The notes beneath the pieces were generated by a model that was not told the origin of the DNA, did not search any database, and saw only the letters and a list, made by a program, of their open reading frames with translations. Of a DNA stretch of 64,000 nucleotides, positions 57,322 through 64,000 are shown piece by piece. The DNA is from Ectothiorhodospira lacustris (GTDB taxonomy: Bacteria > Pseudomonadota > Gammaproteobacteria > Ectothiorhodospirales > Ectothiorhodospiraceae). The stretch is from assembly GCF_022227845.1 (NCBI RefSeq), contig NZ_JAJNQN010000015.1, forward strand, positions 1 to 64,000. Direction: 5' to 3'. Each line of letters begins with the position of its first letter. The first letter of the stretch is position 1. The position numbers and the translations under genes were made by a program.

Positions 57322-57954
57322 ATGCGTAAGACAACTTTCGCCGGCACTTTGATACTGGCCTCGTCCCTGCTGGCGGCCGGGACGTCGATGGCCTTTGCGG
57401 ACGTCGGCTTTGCCTCGGATCCGCGCGGTACCGTCGTGCGTGATGGTTCCGGTGAGTGTGTACGTACGCCCCGCTGGAGCACGGATCGCGCCATTGAAGG
57501 CTGTGCCGGGTATGTCGCCCCTGCGCCGGAACCGCGTGTAGAGCGTGCCCCGCCGCCGGCCCCCGCGGCCCCCGCGCCGGAGCCTGTCTATGAAACCATC
57601 ACCTTGGGCTCCGAAGTGCTGTTTGCCATCGGTAGCCATCAGCTGAACCCGGCTGCCACCAGCGAACTGAACCGGGTGGCCGATCGGATTCGCCAGGCCG
57701 GTTCCCGTCTGGAGCGGGTGGTGATCAGTGGTCACACCGACAACACCGGTTCCAGGGCACTGAACGAGCGTCTGTCCAAGGACCGTGCCGAGTCCGTCAA
57801 GCGTTTTATGGTGGAGCGCGGCATCCCGGCTCGCCAGATGGAAACTGCCGGTTATGCCTATGACCGTCCGGTGGCCTATAACACCACTGCAGAAGGCCGT
57901 ACCGCCAACCGGCGCGTCGAGATCCGCATCGAGATGACCGAGCGGGTCAACTAA
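57322..57954 (+). CDS. OmpA-C-domain outer membrane/periplasmic protein
   Basis: 210 residues from ATG 57322 (AGGAG upstream). Signal peptide (LILASSLLAAGTSMAFA), a short region with paired Cys, a Pro/Ala/Glu-rich linker (APEPRVERAPPPAPAAPAPEP) and an OmpA peptidoglycan-binding domain (about 100-205) with FAIGSHQLNPAATSELNRVA, SGHTDNTGS and NRRVEIRI. No eight-stranded barrel is present, so it is a short OmpA-like protein tethering peptidoglycan. It stands alone behind the groEL terminator. Confidence 0.88.
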   Translation: MRKTTFAGTLILASSLLAAGTSMAFADVGFASDPRGTVVRDGSGECVRTPRWSTDRAIEGCAGYVAPAPEPRVERAPPPAPAAPAPEPVYETITLGSEVLFAIGSHQLNPAATSELNRVADRIRQAGSRLERVVISGHTDNTGSRALNERLSKDRAESVKRFMVERGIPARQMETAGYAYDRPVAYNTTAEGRTANRRVEIRIEMTERVN

Positions 57955-57960
57955 GTCAAG

Positions 57961-58301
57961 GGGATACTGAACAAGTCCCTTGTCGCCGGTTTGTTTTTTT
58001 TTGTCGTCACTTTGTTTTCTTGGCGTCACTCCCTCTCCTTGCCGTCACTCCCGCGAAAGCGGGAGTCCAGGGGTTTCCAGCAGGTTCCCTCTTGGATTCC
58101 CGCTTTCGCGGGAATGACGTACTCATGAGTGGAATGACGTGCTCACGGGAGGGAATGACGTACTCATGAGTGGAATGACGTGCTCACGGGAGGGAATGAC
58201 GTACTCATGAGTAGAATGATGTGCTCACGGTAGGGAATGACGTGCTCATGAGTAGAATGATGTGCTCATGGGTGGGAAGGACTTGTTCAGGACGTGCATT
58301 A
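57961..58301. repeat. MITE-like repeat with tandem arm expansion (copy C)
   Basis: Perfect 12-base inverted ends CTGAACAAGTCC (57967-57978) and GGACTTGTTCAG (58279-58290). Inside are a T-rich stretch, the double hairpin core (58043-58119) and then a 20/21-base tandem array (58111-58280) with about eight GGAATGACGTGCTCATGAGT-like units, pairing into a 41-base higher-order unit. The array is an expansion of the right arm of the core. Confidence 0.85.
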
Positions 58302-58304
58302 AAG

Positions 58305-58343
58305 CCCCTCTCCCCTTGTGGGAGAGGGGTTGGGGTGAGGGGA
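58305..58343. repeat. CCCCTCTCCC-type hairpin repeat before copA
   Basis: CCCCTCTCCC (58305-58314) pairs with GGGAGAGGGG (58320-58329), followed by TTGGGGTGAGGGG. Same family as 21513-21552, in opposite orientation. Confidence 0.7.
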
Positions 58344-58416
58344 GAACGACCACAGGAGTTTCCATCGATCCCGCTCAGGTATTAATCTGGACACCGGTCC
58401 TCTTCCGGCAAGCATC

Positions 58417-60891
58417 ATGTCCAGTACCCGTCGTACTTCCCCACATACACTGATCCTGCCCATCACGGGCATGGGCTGTGCCGCCTGCGTCACGCGGGTG
58501 GAAGATGCCCTGAAACCTCTTCCGGGCGTCGATACCGTCAGCGTTAACCTGGCCACTGAAAAGGCCTCCGTCACCACTTCGACTTCCCCCGATGTCGCCG
58601 CTCTGGTCCAGGCCATCCGCAAATCCGGTTATGACGTGGCCTTCGATACCCTGACCCTGGCCGTCTCCGGGATGAGCTGCGCCGCCTGCAGCAGCCGCGT
58701 GCAGAACCTGCTGGAGCGGACTCCGGGCGTGCTGGAGGCCAGCGTCAATCTGGCCACCGGTCAGGCCCGGGTCCGCATCCCTGCCGGCGCCCTCTCCGCC
58801 GCGGACCTGGCCCGGCGTATCACCGAGGCCGGCTACGAGAGCCGGGTCCACGAAGCCGGGCCGGATCGGGAAGATCGGGAGCGGGTAGCCCGCAAGCAGG
58901 AACTGTCCCGGCTGCGCCGTGCCTTGATCCTGGCGGCTGTCCTCACCCTGCCGGTGCTGGTGCTGGACATGGGGGGACATTTCTTTCCTGCCTTCCATCA
59001 CATGGTGCATGGGACTCTGGGTACCCAGACCGTGTACCTGCTGTTCTTTCTGCTGGCCACCGGGGTGCAGTTCGGTCCGGGGCTGCGTTTCTATCGCAAG
59101 GGCGCCCCGGCCCTGGTCCGGGGCGCGCCGGACATGAACTCCCTGGTCATGCTGGGGACTTCCGCCGCCTATGGCTATTCCGTGGTGGCCACCTTCCTGC
59201 CCGGGGTCCTGCCGGCGGGGTCGGTGCATGTCTACTACGAGGCCTCCACGGTGATCATCACCCTGGTGCTGCTGGGGCGCTATTTGGAGGCTCGTGCCAA
59301 GGGCGCCACCTCGGAGGCCATCCGCAAGCTCATGGGACTGCGTCCCCGCACCGCCCGAGTTTGGCGTGACGGCGACTGGGCCGAGGTGGATGTGGATCAG
59401 GTGCAGCCCGATGACCGGGTCCAGGTGCGGCCCGGAGAGCGCATTCCCGTGGATGGGGTGGTGGAGGAGGGGCGGTCCTGGGTGGACGAGTCCATGATCA
59501 CCGGCGAGCCGGTGCCGGTGGACAAACAGATCGGCGCCGCCCTGGTGGGCGGCACCATCAATGGCCAGGGGGCCTTGACCCTGAAGGCACAGCGGGTGGG
59601 CTCGGACACCGTGCTGGCCCAGATCATCCGCATGGTGGAGTCTGCCCAGGCTGCCCGGCTCCCGATCCAGAACCTGGTGGATCAGGTGACCCGGTATTTC
59701 GTCCCGGCGGTGATGGGGATTGCCCTGGTCACGTTCCTGGTCTGGTTCTTCTTCGGTCCCGCACCGGCGCTCACCCTGGCGCTGGTGAACGCAGTGGCCG
59801 TCCTCATCATCGCCTGCCCCTGTGCCATGGGGCTGGCCACACCTACCTCCATCATGGTGGGCACCGGCAAGGGAGCGGAGATGGGCGTACTGTTCCGGGG
59901 CGGTGACGCCCTGCAGTCCCTGCGGGATGTGCAGGTGGTGGCCCTGGACAAGACCGGCACCCTGACCCAGGGGCGCCCCGAGCTGACCGGGGTCTCGGTG
60001 CTGGGGGAGTGGGATGAGGCCGAGGTCCTGACCCTGGCAGCGGCCCTGGAGGCCCGCTCGGAGCATCCTTTGGCCCAGGCTGTGGTGCGTGGTGCCCGGG
60101 AGCGGGGGCTGACCCTGCCGGAGGTGGAACATTTCGACTCCTTGAGCGGACGCGGACTCCAGGGCCGGGTGAAGGGCCGTGAGATGGTCATCGGCTCTCC
60201 TCGTTTTCTGGCTGAATCGAACATTGATATTGCCGGTACCGAGGCATCCGTGGCCCACCTGGCGGGGCAGGGTGTAACCCCGGTGCTGGTGGCGTTGGGC
60301 GGTCGGCCGGCTGCCCTGCTGGGGATCTCCGATCCGCTCAAGCCATCGGCGGTGGCCGCTGTGGCCCGTCTCAAATCTTTGGGGCTCAAGGTGGTGATGG
60401 TCACCGGCGATGATGAGCGCACGGCCCGGGCGGTGGCTCGGGATCTGGGGATTGACGAGGTAGTGGCACAGGTGTTGCCGGAAGGGAAAGTGGAGGCGGT
60501 GCAGCGCCTGCGGGCTTCGGGCATGAAGGTGGCCTTCGTGGGCGACGGCATCAATGACGCCCCGGCCCTGGCGGCGGCGGATGTGGGTCTGGCCATCGGT
60601 TCCGGCACGGATGTGGCCATGGAGTCGGCCTCGGTGGTACTCATGTCCGATGACCTGCGTCACGTGGCCCACGCCATTGCCTTGTCCCGGGCCACCATCC
60701 GCAACATCCAGCAGAATCTGTTTTGGGCCTTTGCCTATAACGCCACCTTGTTGCCGGTGGCCGCCGGGGTGCTGTATCCCTTCTTCGGGCTGCTGCTGTC
60801 GCCGATGTTCGCGGCGGCAGCCATGTCCCTGTCGTCGGTCTCGGTACTGAGCAACGCGCTGCGGCTCAAGCGTTTTCGGCCGGCAGCATGA
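58417..60891 (+). CDS. copA: Copper-translocating P-type ATPase CopA
   Basis: Exports Cu(I) from the cytosol. 824 residues with two N-terminal heavy-metal-binding domains (GMGCAAC with Cys21/Cys24; GMSCAAC with Cys88/Cys91), eight membrane helices, the ion-channel CPC ([14 protein letters not shown]), phosphorylation site [16 protein letters not shown], and hinge [16 protein letters not shown]. No CueR-type operator was convincingly found upstream. It is a single-gene unit flanked on both sides by near-identical dispersed repeats (copies C and D). Confidence 0.96.
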   Translation: MSSTRRTSPHTLILPITGMGCAACVTRVEDALKPLPGVDTVSVNLATEKASVTTSTSPDVAALVQAIRKSGYDVAFDTLTLAVSGMSCAACSSRVQNLLERTPGVLEASVNLATGQARVRIPAGALSAADLARRITEAGYESRVHEAGPDREDRERVARKQELSRLRRALILAAVLTLPVLVLDMGGHFFPAFHHMVHGTLGTQTVYLLFFLLATGVQFGPGLRFYRKGAPALVRGAPDMNSLVMLGTSAAYGYSVVATFLPGVLPAGSVHVYYEASTVIITLVLLGRYLEARAKGATSEAIRKLMGLRPRTARVWRDGDWAEVDVDQVQPDDRVQVRPGERIPVDGVVEEGRSWVDESMITGEPVPVDKQIGAALVGGTINGQGALTLKAQRVGSDTVLAQIIRMVESAQAARLPIQNLVDQVTRYFVPAVMGIALVTFLVWFFFGPAPALTLALVNAVAVLIIACPCAMGLATPTSIMVGTGKGAEMGVLFRGGDALQSLRDVQVVALDKTGTLTQGRPELTGVSVLGEWDEAEVLTLAAALEARSEHPLAQAVVRGARERGLTLPEVEHFDSLSGRGLQGRVKGREMVIGSPRFLAESNIDIAGTEASVAHLAGQGVTPVLVALGGRPAALLGISDPLKPSAVAAVARLKSLGLKVVMVTGDDERTARAVARDLGIDEVVAQVLPEGKVEAVQRLRASGMKVAFVGDGINDAPALAAADVGLAIGSGTDVAMESASVVLMSDDLRHVAHAIALSRATIRNIQQNLFWAFAYNATLLPVAAGVLYPFFGLLLSPMFAAAAMSLSSVSVLSNALRLKRFRPAA

Positions 60892-60906
60892 ATGTGCAGA
60901 AATCAG

Positions 60907-60934
60907 TTGACATGATAATGAGAAAGATTATTAT
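60907..60934 (+). promoter_or_regulatory. Sigma-70 promoter overlapping a Fur-box-like sequence
   Basis: TTGACA (60907-60912), 16 bases, TATTAT (60929-60934). The spacer and -10 contain GATAATGAGAAAGATTATT (60914-60932), 15 of 19 identical to the Fur consensus GATAATGATAATCATTATC. No coding sequence follows before the terminator at 60975. Confidence 0.75.
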
Positions 60935-60940
60935 TTAAGG

Positions 60941-60999
60941 TGTGTGTCGCATTTCTCCTCTTCTCGCACGCTTGGGGCCGGATATCCGGCCCTTTTTTT
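60941..60999 (+). ncRNA. Candidate Fur-regulated small RNA (about 59 nt)
   Basis: Predicted transcript from about 60941 to the T-run at 60993-60999. Stem-loop 1: GTGTGT (60942-60947) with GCACGC (60966-60971), presenting an 18-base pyrimidine-rich loop that includes TTTCTCCTCTTCTC, able to pair with Shine-Dalgarno sequences. Stem-loop 2: palindrome GGGCCGGATATCCGGCCC (60975-60992) followed by seven T, a strong intrinsic terminator. There is no start codon with a usable open frame. It lies 49 bases after copA. Not recognised as a known RNA family. Confidence 0.6.
60975..60999 (+). terminator. Intrinsic terminator of the candidate small RNA
   Basis: GGGCCGG-ATAT-CCGGCCC followed by TTTTTTT. 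It would also stop copA read-through. Confidence 0.9.
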
Positions 61000-61046
61000 A
61001 TGCAGGACATGTCTTCAAGGAACTGCTGACCCTCCCCCAGCCTCCG

Positions 61047-61106
61047 TTCGTGCGGTTCGTGCGGTTCGTGCGGTTCGTGCGGTTCGTGCGGTTCGTGCGG
61101 TTCGTG
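61047..61106. repeat. Nine-base tandem repeat (TTCGTGCGG)
   Basis: Six perfect copies (61047-61100) plus a partial seventh (TTCGTG, 61101-61106). It is in non-coding DNA between the candidate small RNA and repeat copy D. Confidence 0.95.
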
Positions 61107-61170
61107 CCCTTTGCTGTCATTCCTGCCCCCTGTCGTTACTCCTTCTTCCGTGGTCACGCCTTCCCTCCGT

Positions 61171-61329
61171 CGTCACCCCCGCGAAAGCGGGAGCCCAGGC
61201 GTTTCCAGCAGGCTCCCTCTGGATTCCCGCTTTCGCGGGAATGACGTGCCCATAGGCGGGAATGAGGTGCCCATGGGTGCGAGTGACGCGCTCATGGACG
61301 GAAATGAGTCTGTTTAGAACATCCTTAAA
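61171..61329. repeat. MITE-like repeat with tandem arm (copy D)
   Basis: Double hairpin core CGTCACCCCCGCGAAAGCGGG..CCCGCTTTCGCGGGAATGACG (61171-61246), then about four 20/21-base degenerate units (GGAATGAGGTGCCCATGGGT-like) and a right end GTCTGTTTAGAACATCCTTAAAC (61309-61331). A matching left end is not clear. Its core and spacer are almost identical to copy C on the other side of copA. Confidence 0.75.
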
Positions 61330-61367
61330 CTCATGCCATTTTTTAATAAGGCTGATAAAGTTTATGC

Positions 61368-63086
61368 ATGGATTTGACTAACCAGATCATCTTCTTCGGC
61401 AGCCTCATTCTGTTGGGCAGCGTCCTTTCCAGCGTCATCACGCGACGCCTGGGGGTGCCCCTGTTGCTGGTGTTCCTGTTCATCGGGATGCTCCTCGGCG
61501 AGCAGGGACCGGGCGGGATCGAATTCGAAGACATCCAGATGGCCCACCTCTTCGGTAGCCTGGCCCTGGCCATCATCCTCTTTGACGGCGGCATGCGCAC
61601 CACCATCGACAGCTTCCGGGTGGGACTGCGTCCGGCCCTGGGGTTGGCCACCATCGGGGTGATCATCACCGCCGGCATCACCGGCGCCTTCGCGGCCTGG
61701 TGGCTGGAGATCGACTGGATGCTGGGCTTCCTGCTGGGGGCCATCGTCGGTTCCACCGATGCCGCCGCCGTGTTTTCCCTGCTGCATTCCCAGGGCCTGG
61801 AACTGAAGCAGCGCGTGGGCTCCACCCTGGAGATCGAGTCCGGCTCCAACGACCCTATGGCCATTTTCCTCACCATCGTGCTCATCGAACTGCTGGTGGG
61901 CGGGCACGGCAACATGGGGCTCACCGTGCTGTGGGAGTTCATTCGTCAGATGGGGCTGGGTGCCCTGGTGGGTATTCTGGGTGGCCTGGGGCTGGTCTGG
62001 CTCATCAATCGACTGGAGATCTCCCAGGGCCTCTATCCTCTGGTGGCCCTGGCGGGCGGATTGACCATCTTCGGCCTGGCGTCGGTTTTGCAGGGCAGTG
62101 GCTTTCTGGCCATCTATCTGGCGGGGCTGGTGGTGGGGAACCGGCCCATGCAGGCCTCCCAGTACGTGAATCGCTTCCATGACGGGATCGCCAGCCTGGC
62201 CCAGATCGGCATGTTCCTGATGCTGGGGCTGCTGGTGACCCCCTCGGAACTGATGCCCGTGGCCGTGGATGCCCTGTTGATTGCCGCCGTGCTGATCCTG
62301 GTGGCCCGTCCACTGGCGGTCTGGCTGTGCCTGCTGCCCTTCAACTTTCCATGGCGCGAGCAGGTCTTTGTGGGCTGGGTGGGGCTGCGGGGGGCCGTGC
62401 CCATCATCCTGGCGTTGTTTCCCATGCTGGCGGGGATCGAGGCGGCGGGGATGCTGTTCAACATCGTCTTCTTCGTGGTCATCATCTCCCTGCTGGTCCA
62501 GGGGTGGAGCATCACGCCGGTGGCTCGCTGGCTGCGGCTGGAGGTGCCGCCTACCACCCATGTGGTGCAGCGGGTGGAGCTGAATATCCCCGGTCAGCAG
62601 GAACTGGAACTGGTGGCCTACCGGCTGGCGGAGAACACGCCGGTGGTGCGGGAAAAATGGACCAGCTTCACCTTGCCCCGAAGCGTGCGGGTGGTGGCCC
62701 ACATGCGGGATAAGATCCTGCTGGACGCGTTGAACATGCTGGACTTGCGAGCAGGGGATTACCTCTATCTGCTGGCCTCGCCGGACGACCTGCCGATCCT
62801 GGATCGTTTGTTCGTGGCCAGCTCGGCACCGGAACGTTTGTCTGAGCGCAAGTTCTTCGGCGAATTCGTACTCAACGGTTATGCCAAGATGGATGACCTG
62901 TCTCTGGTCTACGGGCTCAAGCTGCCGGAGTCCACCAAAGGCATGACGTTGGAGACATTCATCCTGAATCGCCTGAACACCCAGCCGGTCGTGGGGGACC
63001 GGCTGCAATGCGGCGAGGTAGAACTGGTGGTGCGGGAAATGTCGGGGGACCGGATTGCCCGGGTGGGCCTGAAGCTCAGCCGCTGA
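61368..63086 (+). CDS. cvrA: K+/H+ antiporter of the CPA1 NhaP2/CvrA type
   Basis: Inner-membrane potassium/proton antiporter, 572 residues. Twelve or so membrane helices with LALAIILFDGGMRT, the ion-binding-region GAIVGSTDAAAVFSLL and GSTLEIESGSNDPMA, then a C-terminal TrkA_C-like and CorC-like cytosolic region (QELELVAYRLAENTPVV; LVVREMSGDRIARVGL). Sequence and length follow E. coli CvrA closely. The ribosome-binding site before ATG 61368 is weak. The gene begins 39 bases after the edge of repeat copy D. Confidence 0.94.
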   Translation: MDLTNQIIFFGSLILLGSVLSSVITRRLGVPLLLVFLFIGMLLGEQGPGGIEFEDIQMAHLFGSLALAIILFDGGMRTTIDSFRVGLRPALGLATIGVIITAGITGAFAAWWLEIDWMLGFLLGAIVGSTDAAAVFSLLHSQGLELKQRVGSTLEIESGSNDPMAIFLTIVLIELLVGGHGNMGLTVLWEFIRQMGLGALVGILGGLGLVWLINRLEISQGLYPLVALAGGLTIFGLASVLQGSGFLAIYLAGLVVGNRPMQASQYVNRFHDGIASLAQIGMFLMLGLLVTPSELMPVAVDALLIAAVLILVARPLAVWLCLLPFNFPWREQVFVGWVGLRGAVPIILALFPMLAGIEAAGMLFNIVFFVVIISLLVQGWSITPVARWLRLEVPPTTHVVQRVELNIPGQQELELVAYRLAENTPVVREKWTSFTLPRSVRVVAHMRDKILLDALNMLDLRAGDYLYLLASPDDLPILDRLFVASSAPERLSERKFFGEFVLNGYAKMDDLSLVYGLKLPESTKGMTLETFILNRLNTQPVVGDRLQCGEVELVVREMSGDRIARVGLKLSR

Positions 63087-63094
63087 CTGTGCCG

Positions 63095-64000
63095 TTACCC
63101 CAGCAGGGACTTGAGGTTGTTCAGATGGGCCTTCCCCGTCAGCCGGACTTCTTCCGGGTCCGGGGGGGTGGCATCGGGCCATTCCATGTGCTCTGCGGGC
63201 AGTTCCGCCAGGAAACGGCTTGGCTCGCAGTCCACCGTCTCGCCGAAACGGGTGCGCCGACAGGCATAGGTCAGGGTCAGGGCCTTCCTGGCCCGGGTGA
63301 TGCCCACGTAGGCCAGGCGCCGTTCCTCCTCCAGGGTATCCTCTTCCAGGCTGACCCGATGGGGCAGCAGTTCTTCCTCCATACCCACCAGGAAGACGCA
63401 GGGAAACTCCAGCCCTTTGGCTGCGTGCAGGGTCATCAGATGCACCCCGTCGGCCTCGGTTTCGCCGCCGGCCCGGTCCAGGATATCCATCAGGGTCATG
63501 TGGGCCACGATTTCACCGATGTTCTTGCCATCGCCGGTCCCTTCCTTGGCCAGCCGCCCCATCCAGTCCAGCACCTCCTGCACGTTTTCCATGCGTTTAG
63601 AGGCCGCCTTGGGATTGGGGCTCTGGTCCAGCAGCCAGGTTTCGTAGTTCATCTCTTCCACCAGGGTACGGGCGACGGTGGCAGGGTCGCCCTGAGACGC
63701 TGCCTGGGACTTGTCCTGCAACCACTGGGCAAAGGCCTGCAGCCGCTCCGCCGCCCGGGCGGAAAGGGCCTCCGTCAGGCCGAATTCGAAACAGGCGGTG
63801 AACAGGCTGACGTGGCGGCGACCGGCATACTCTCCCAGTTTTTCCAGGGTGGCGGCCCCGATCTCCCGTCGCGGCACATTGACGATGCGCAGGAAGGCGC
63901 TGTCGTCATCGGGGTTGGCCAGCAGGCGCAGGTAGGCCAGGATGTCTTTCACTTCCGCCTTCTCGAAGAAGGACTGGCCGCCGCTGACTTTGTAGGGAAT
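63095..64000 (-). CDS. rep: ATP-dependent DNA helicase Rep, C-terminal part (runs off the window)
   Basis: Superfamily 1A 3'-5' helicase helping replication forks past obstacles. The visible 302 residues start in frame at the window edge (PYKVSGGQSFFEKAEVKDIL), continue with DDSAFLRIVNVPRREIG, motif V/VI regions VHLMTLHAAKGLEFPCVFLVGM and EERRLAYVGITRARKALTLTYA, and end with a Rep-like tail SRFLAELPAEHMEWP..HLNNLKSLLG. Rep rather than UvrD is favoured by that tail. The N-terminal ATPase half lies beyond base 64000. Convergent with the antiporter. Confidence 0.93.
   Translation of the reverse strand: MPYKVSGGQSFFEKAEVKDILAYLRLLANPDDDSAFLRIVNVPRREIGAATLEKLGEYAGRRHVSLFTACFEFGLTEALSARAAERLQAFAQWLQDKSQAASQGDPATVARTLVEEMNYETWLLDQSPNPKAASKRMENVQEVLDWMGRLAKEGTGDGKNIGEIVAHMTLMDILDRAGGETEADGVHLMTLHAAKGLEFPCVFLVGMEEELLPHRVSLEEDTLEEERRLAYVGITRARKALTLTYACRRTRFGETVDCEPSRFLAELPAEHMEWPDATPPDPEEVRLTGKAHLNNLKSLLG

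Noticed and set aside
58111-58280. CRISPR array in the repeats before copA
   Set aside because: The 20/21-base units are contiguous, degenerate and have no unique spacers; they derive from the arm of a dispersed repeat.
58380-58416. CueR/CopR operator before copA
   Set aside because: ACCGGTCCTCTTCCGGCA is a short partial palindrome that does not match the CueR consensus spacing.
58375-60672. 765-codon minus-strand open frame opposite copA
   Set aside because: Shadow of copA; repetitive His/Gln/Gly-rich translation without motifs.
61047-61106. CRISPR-like array
   Set aside because: Nine-base units without spacers; a simple tandem repeat.
61362-63182. 606-codon minus-strand open frame opposite the antiporter gene
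   Set aside because: Antisense shadow with low-complexity Gln/His content; the plus strand encodes an intact NhaP2/CvrA protein.

Overview
The window is a chromosomal segment from a GC-rich gammaproteobacterium. Several gene orders are typical of that class: rph/rdgB next to yicC, birA-coaX-SPOR gene-tRNA, aroQ-accB-accC-prmA-dusB-fis, cutA-dsbD-tlpA and fxsA-groES-groEL. Together with an exosortase (PEP-CTERM) regulatory locus this suggests a Chromatiales/Ectothiorhodospiraceae-like lineage; genus and species cannot be read from the sequence.

Layout. 0-6.6 kb: nucleotide-pool and RNA genes (rdgB, rph, yicC), a TonB-dependent receptor, and a small heat-shock module (Hsp20, CbpA-type DnaJ) behind a sigma-32-like promoter. 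6.9-10 kb: a DegP/DegQ protease, molybdopterin genes moaE, moaD and moaC, and a phosphatase-fold protein that has lost its catalytic cysteine. 10-19.6 kb: AsmA-like protein, mutY-yggX, tRNA-Phe, a PAS-GGDEF diguanylate cyclase, pgeF, a lytic transglycosylase, birA-coaX-SPOR and tRNA-Thr.

19.6-42.8 kb is the accessory heart of the window: a PEP-CTERM/exosortase-associated locus. It holds an EpsB-type sugar transferase behind two tandem CRP-like boxes, the PrsK/PrsR two-component pair, an operon of N-acyl amino acid synthase, ThiF-nitroreductase fusion and glycosyltransferase, a second divergent N-acyl amino acid synthase, the PrsT TPR lipoprotein, another glycosyltransferase, a hexapeptide acyltransferase, a PEP-CTERM protein with a good sigma-54 promoter, an RND pump with a fused TPR tail plus its adaptor, and a second PEP-CTERM (THxN-type) gene whose 5' end looks broken. 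No exosortase is present here. From about 29.6 to 42.1 kb the DNA is visibly more AT-rich than its surroundings. My reading is a regulated pathway that makes, decorates and exports a lipoamino-acid or glycolipid-like product alongside exosortase-processed surface proteins. The product itself is inference.

42.8-64 kb returns to core genes: fis-dusB, prmA-accC-accB-aroQ, tlpA-dsbD-cutA, a thioredoxin/outer-membrane-factor/adaptor operon lacking its pump, fxsA-groES-groEL (CIRCE), an OmpA-domain protein, copper ATPase copA, a K+/H+ antiporter and the 3' part of rep. Downstream of copA a near-consensus promoter overlaps a Fur-box-like sequence and leads directly to a 59-nt two-hairpin transcript unit, a strong candidate for an undescribed Fur-regulated small RNA.

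Intergenic DNA carries several copies of a MITE-like repeat with inverted ends (CTGAACAAGTC) around GC-rich hairpin cores. In three copies one arm has expanded into a degenerate tandem array.
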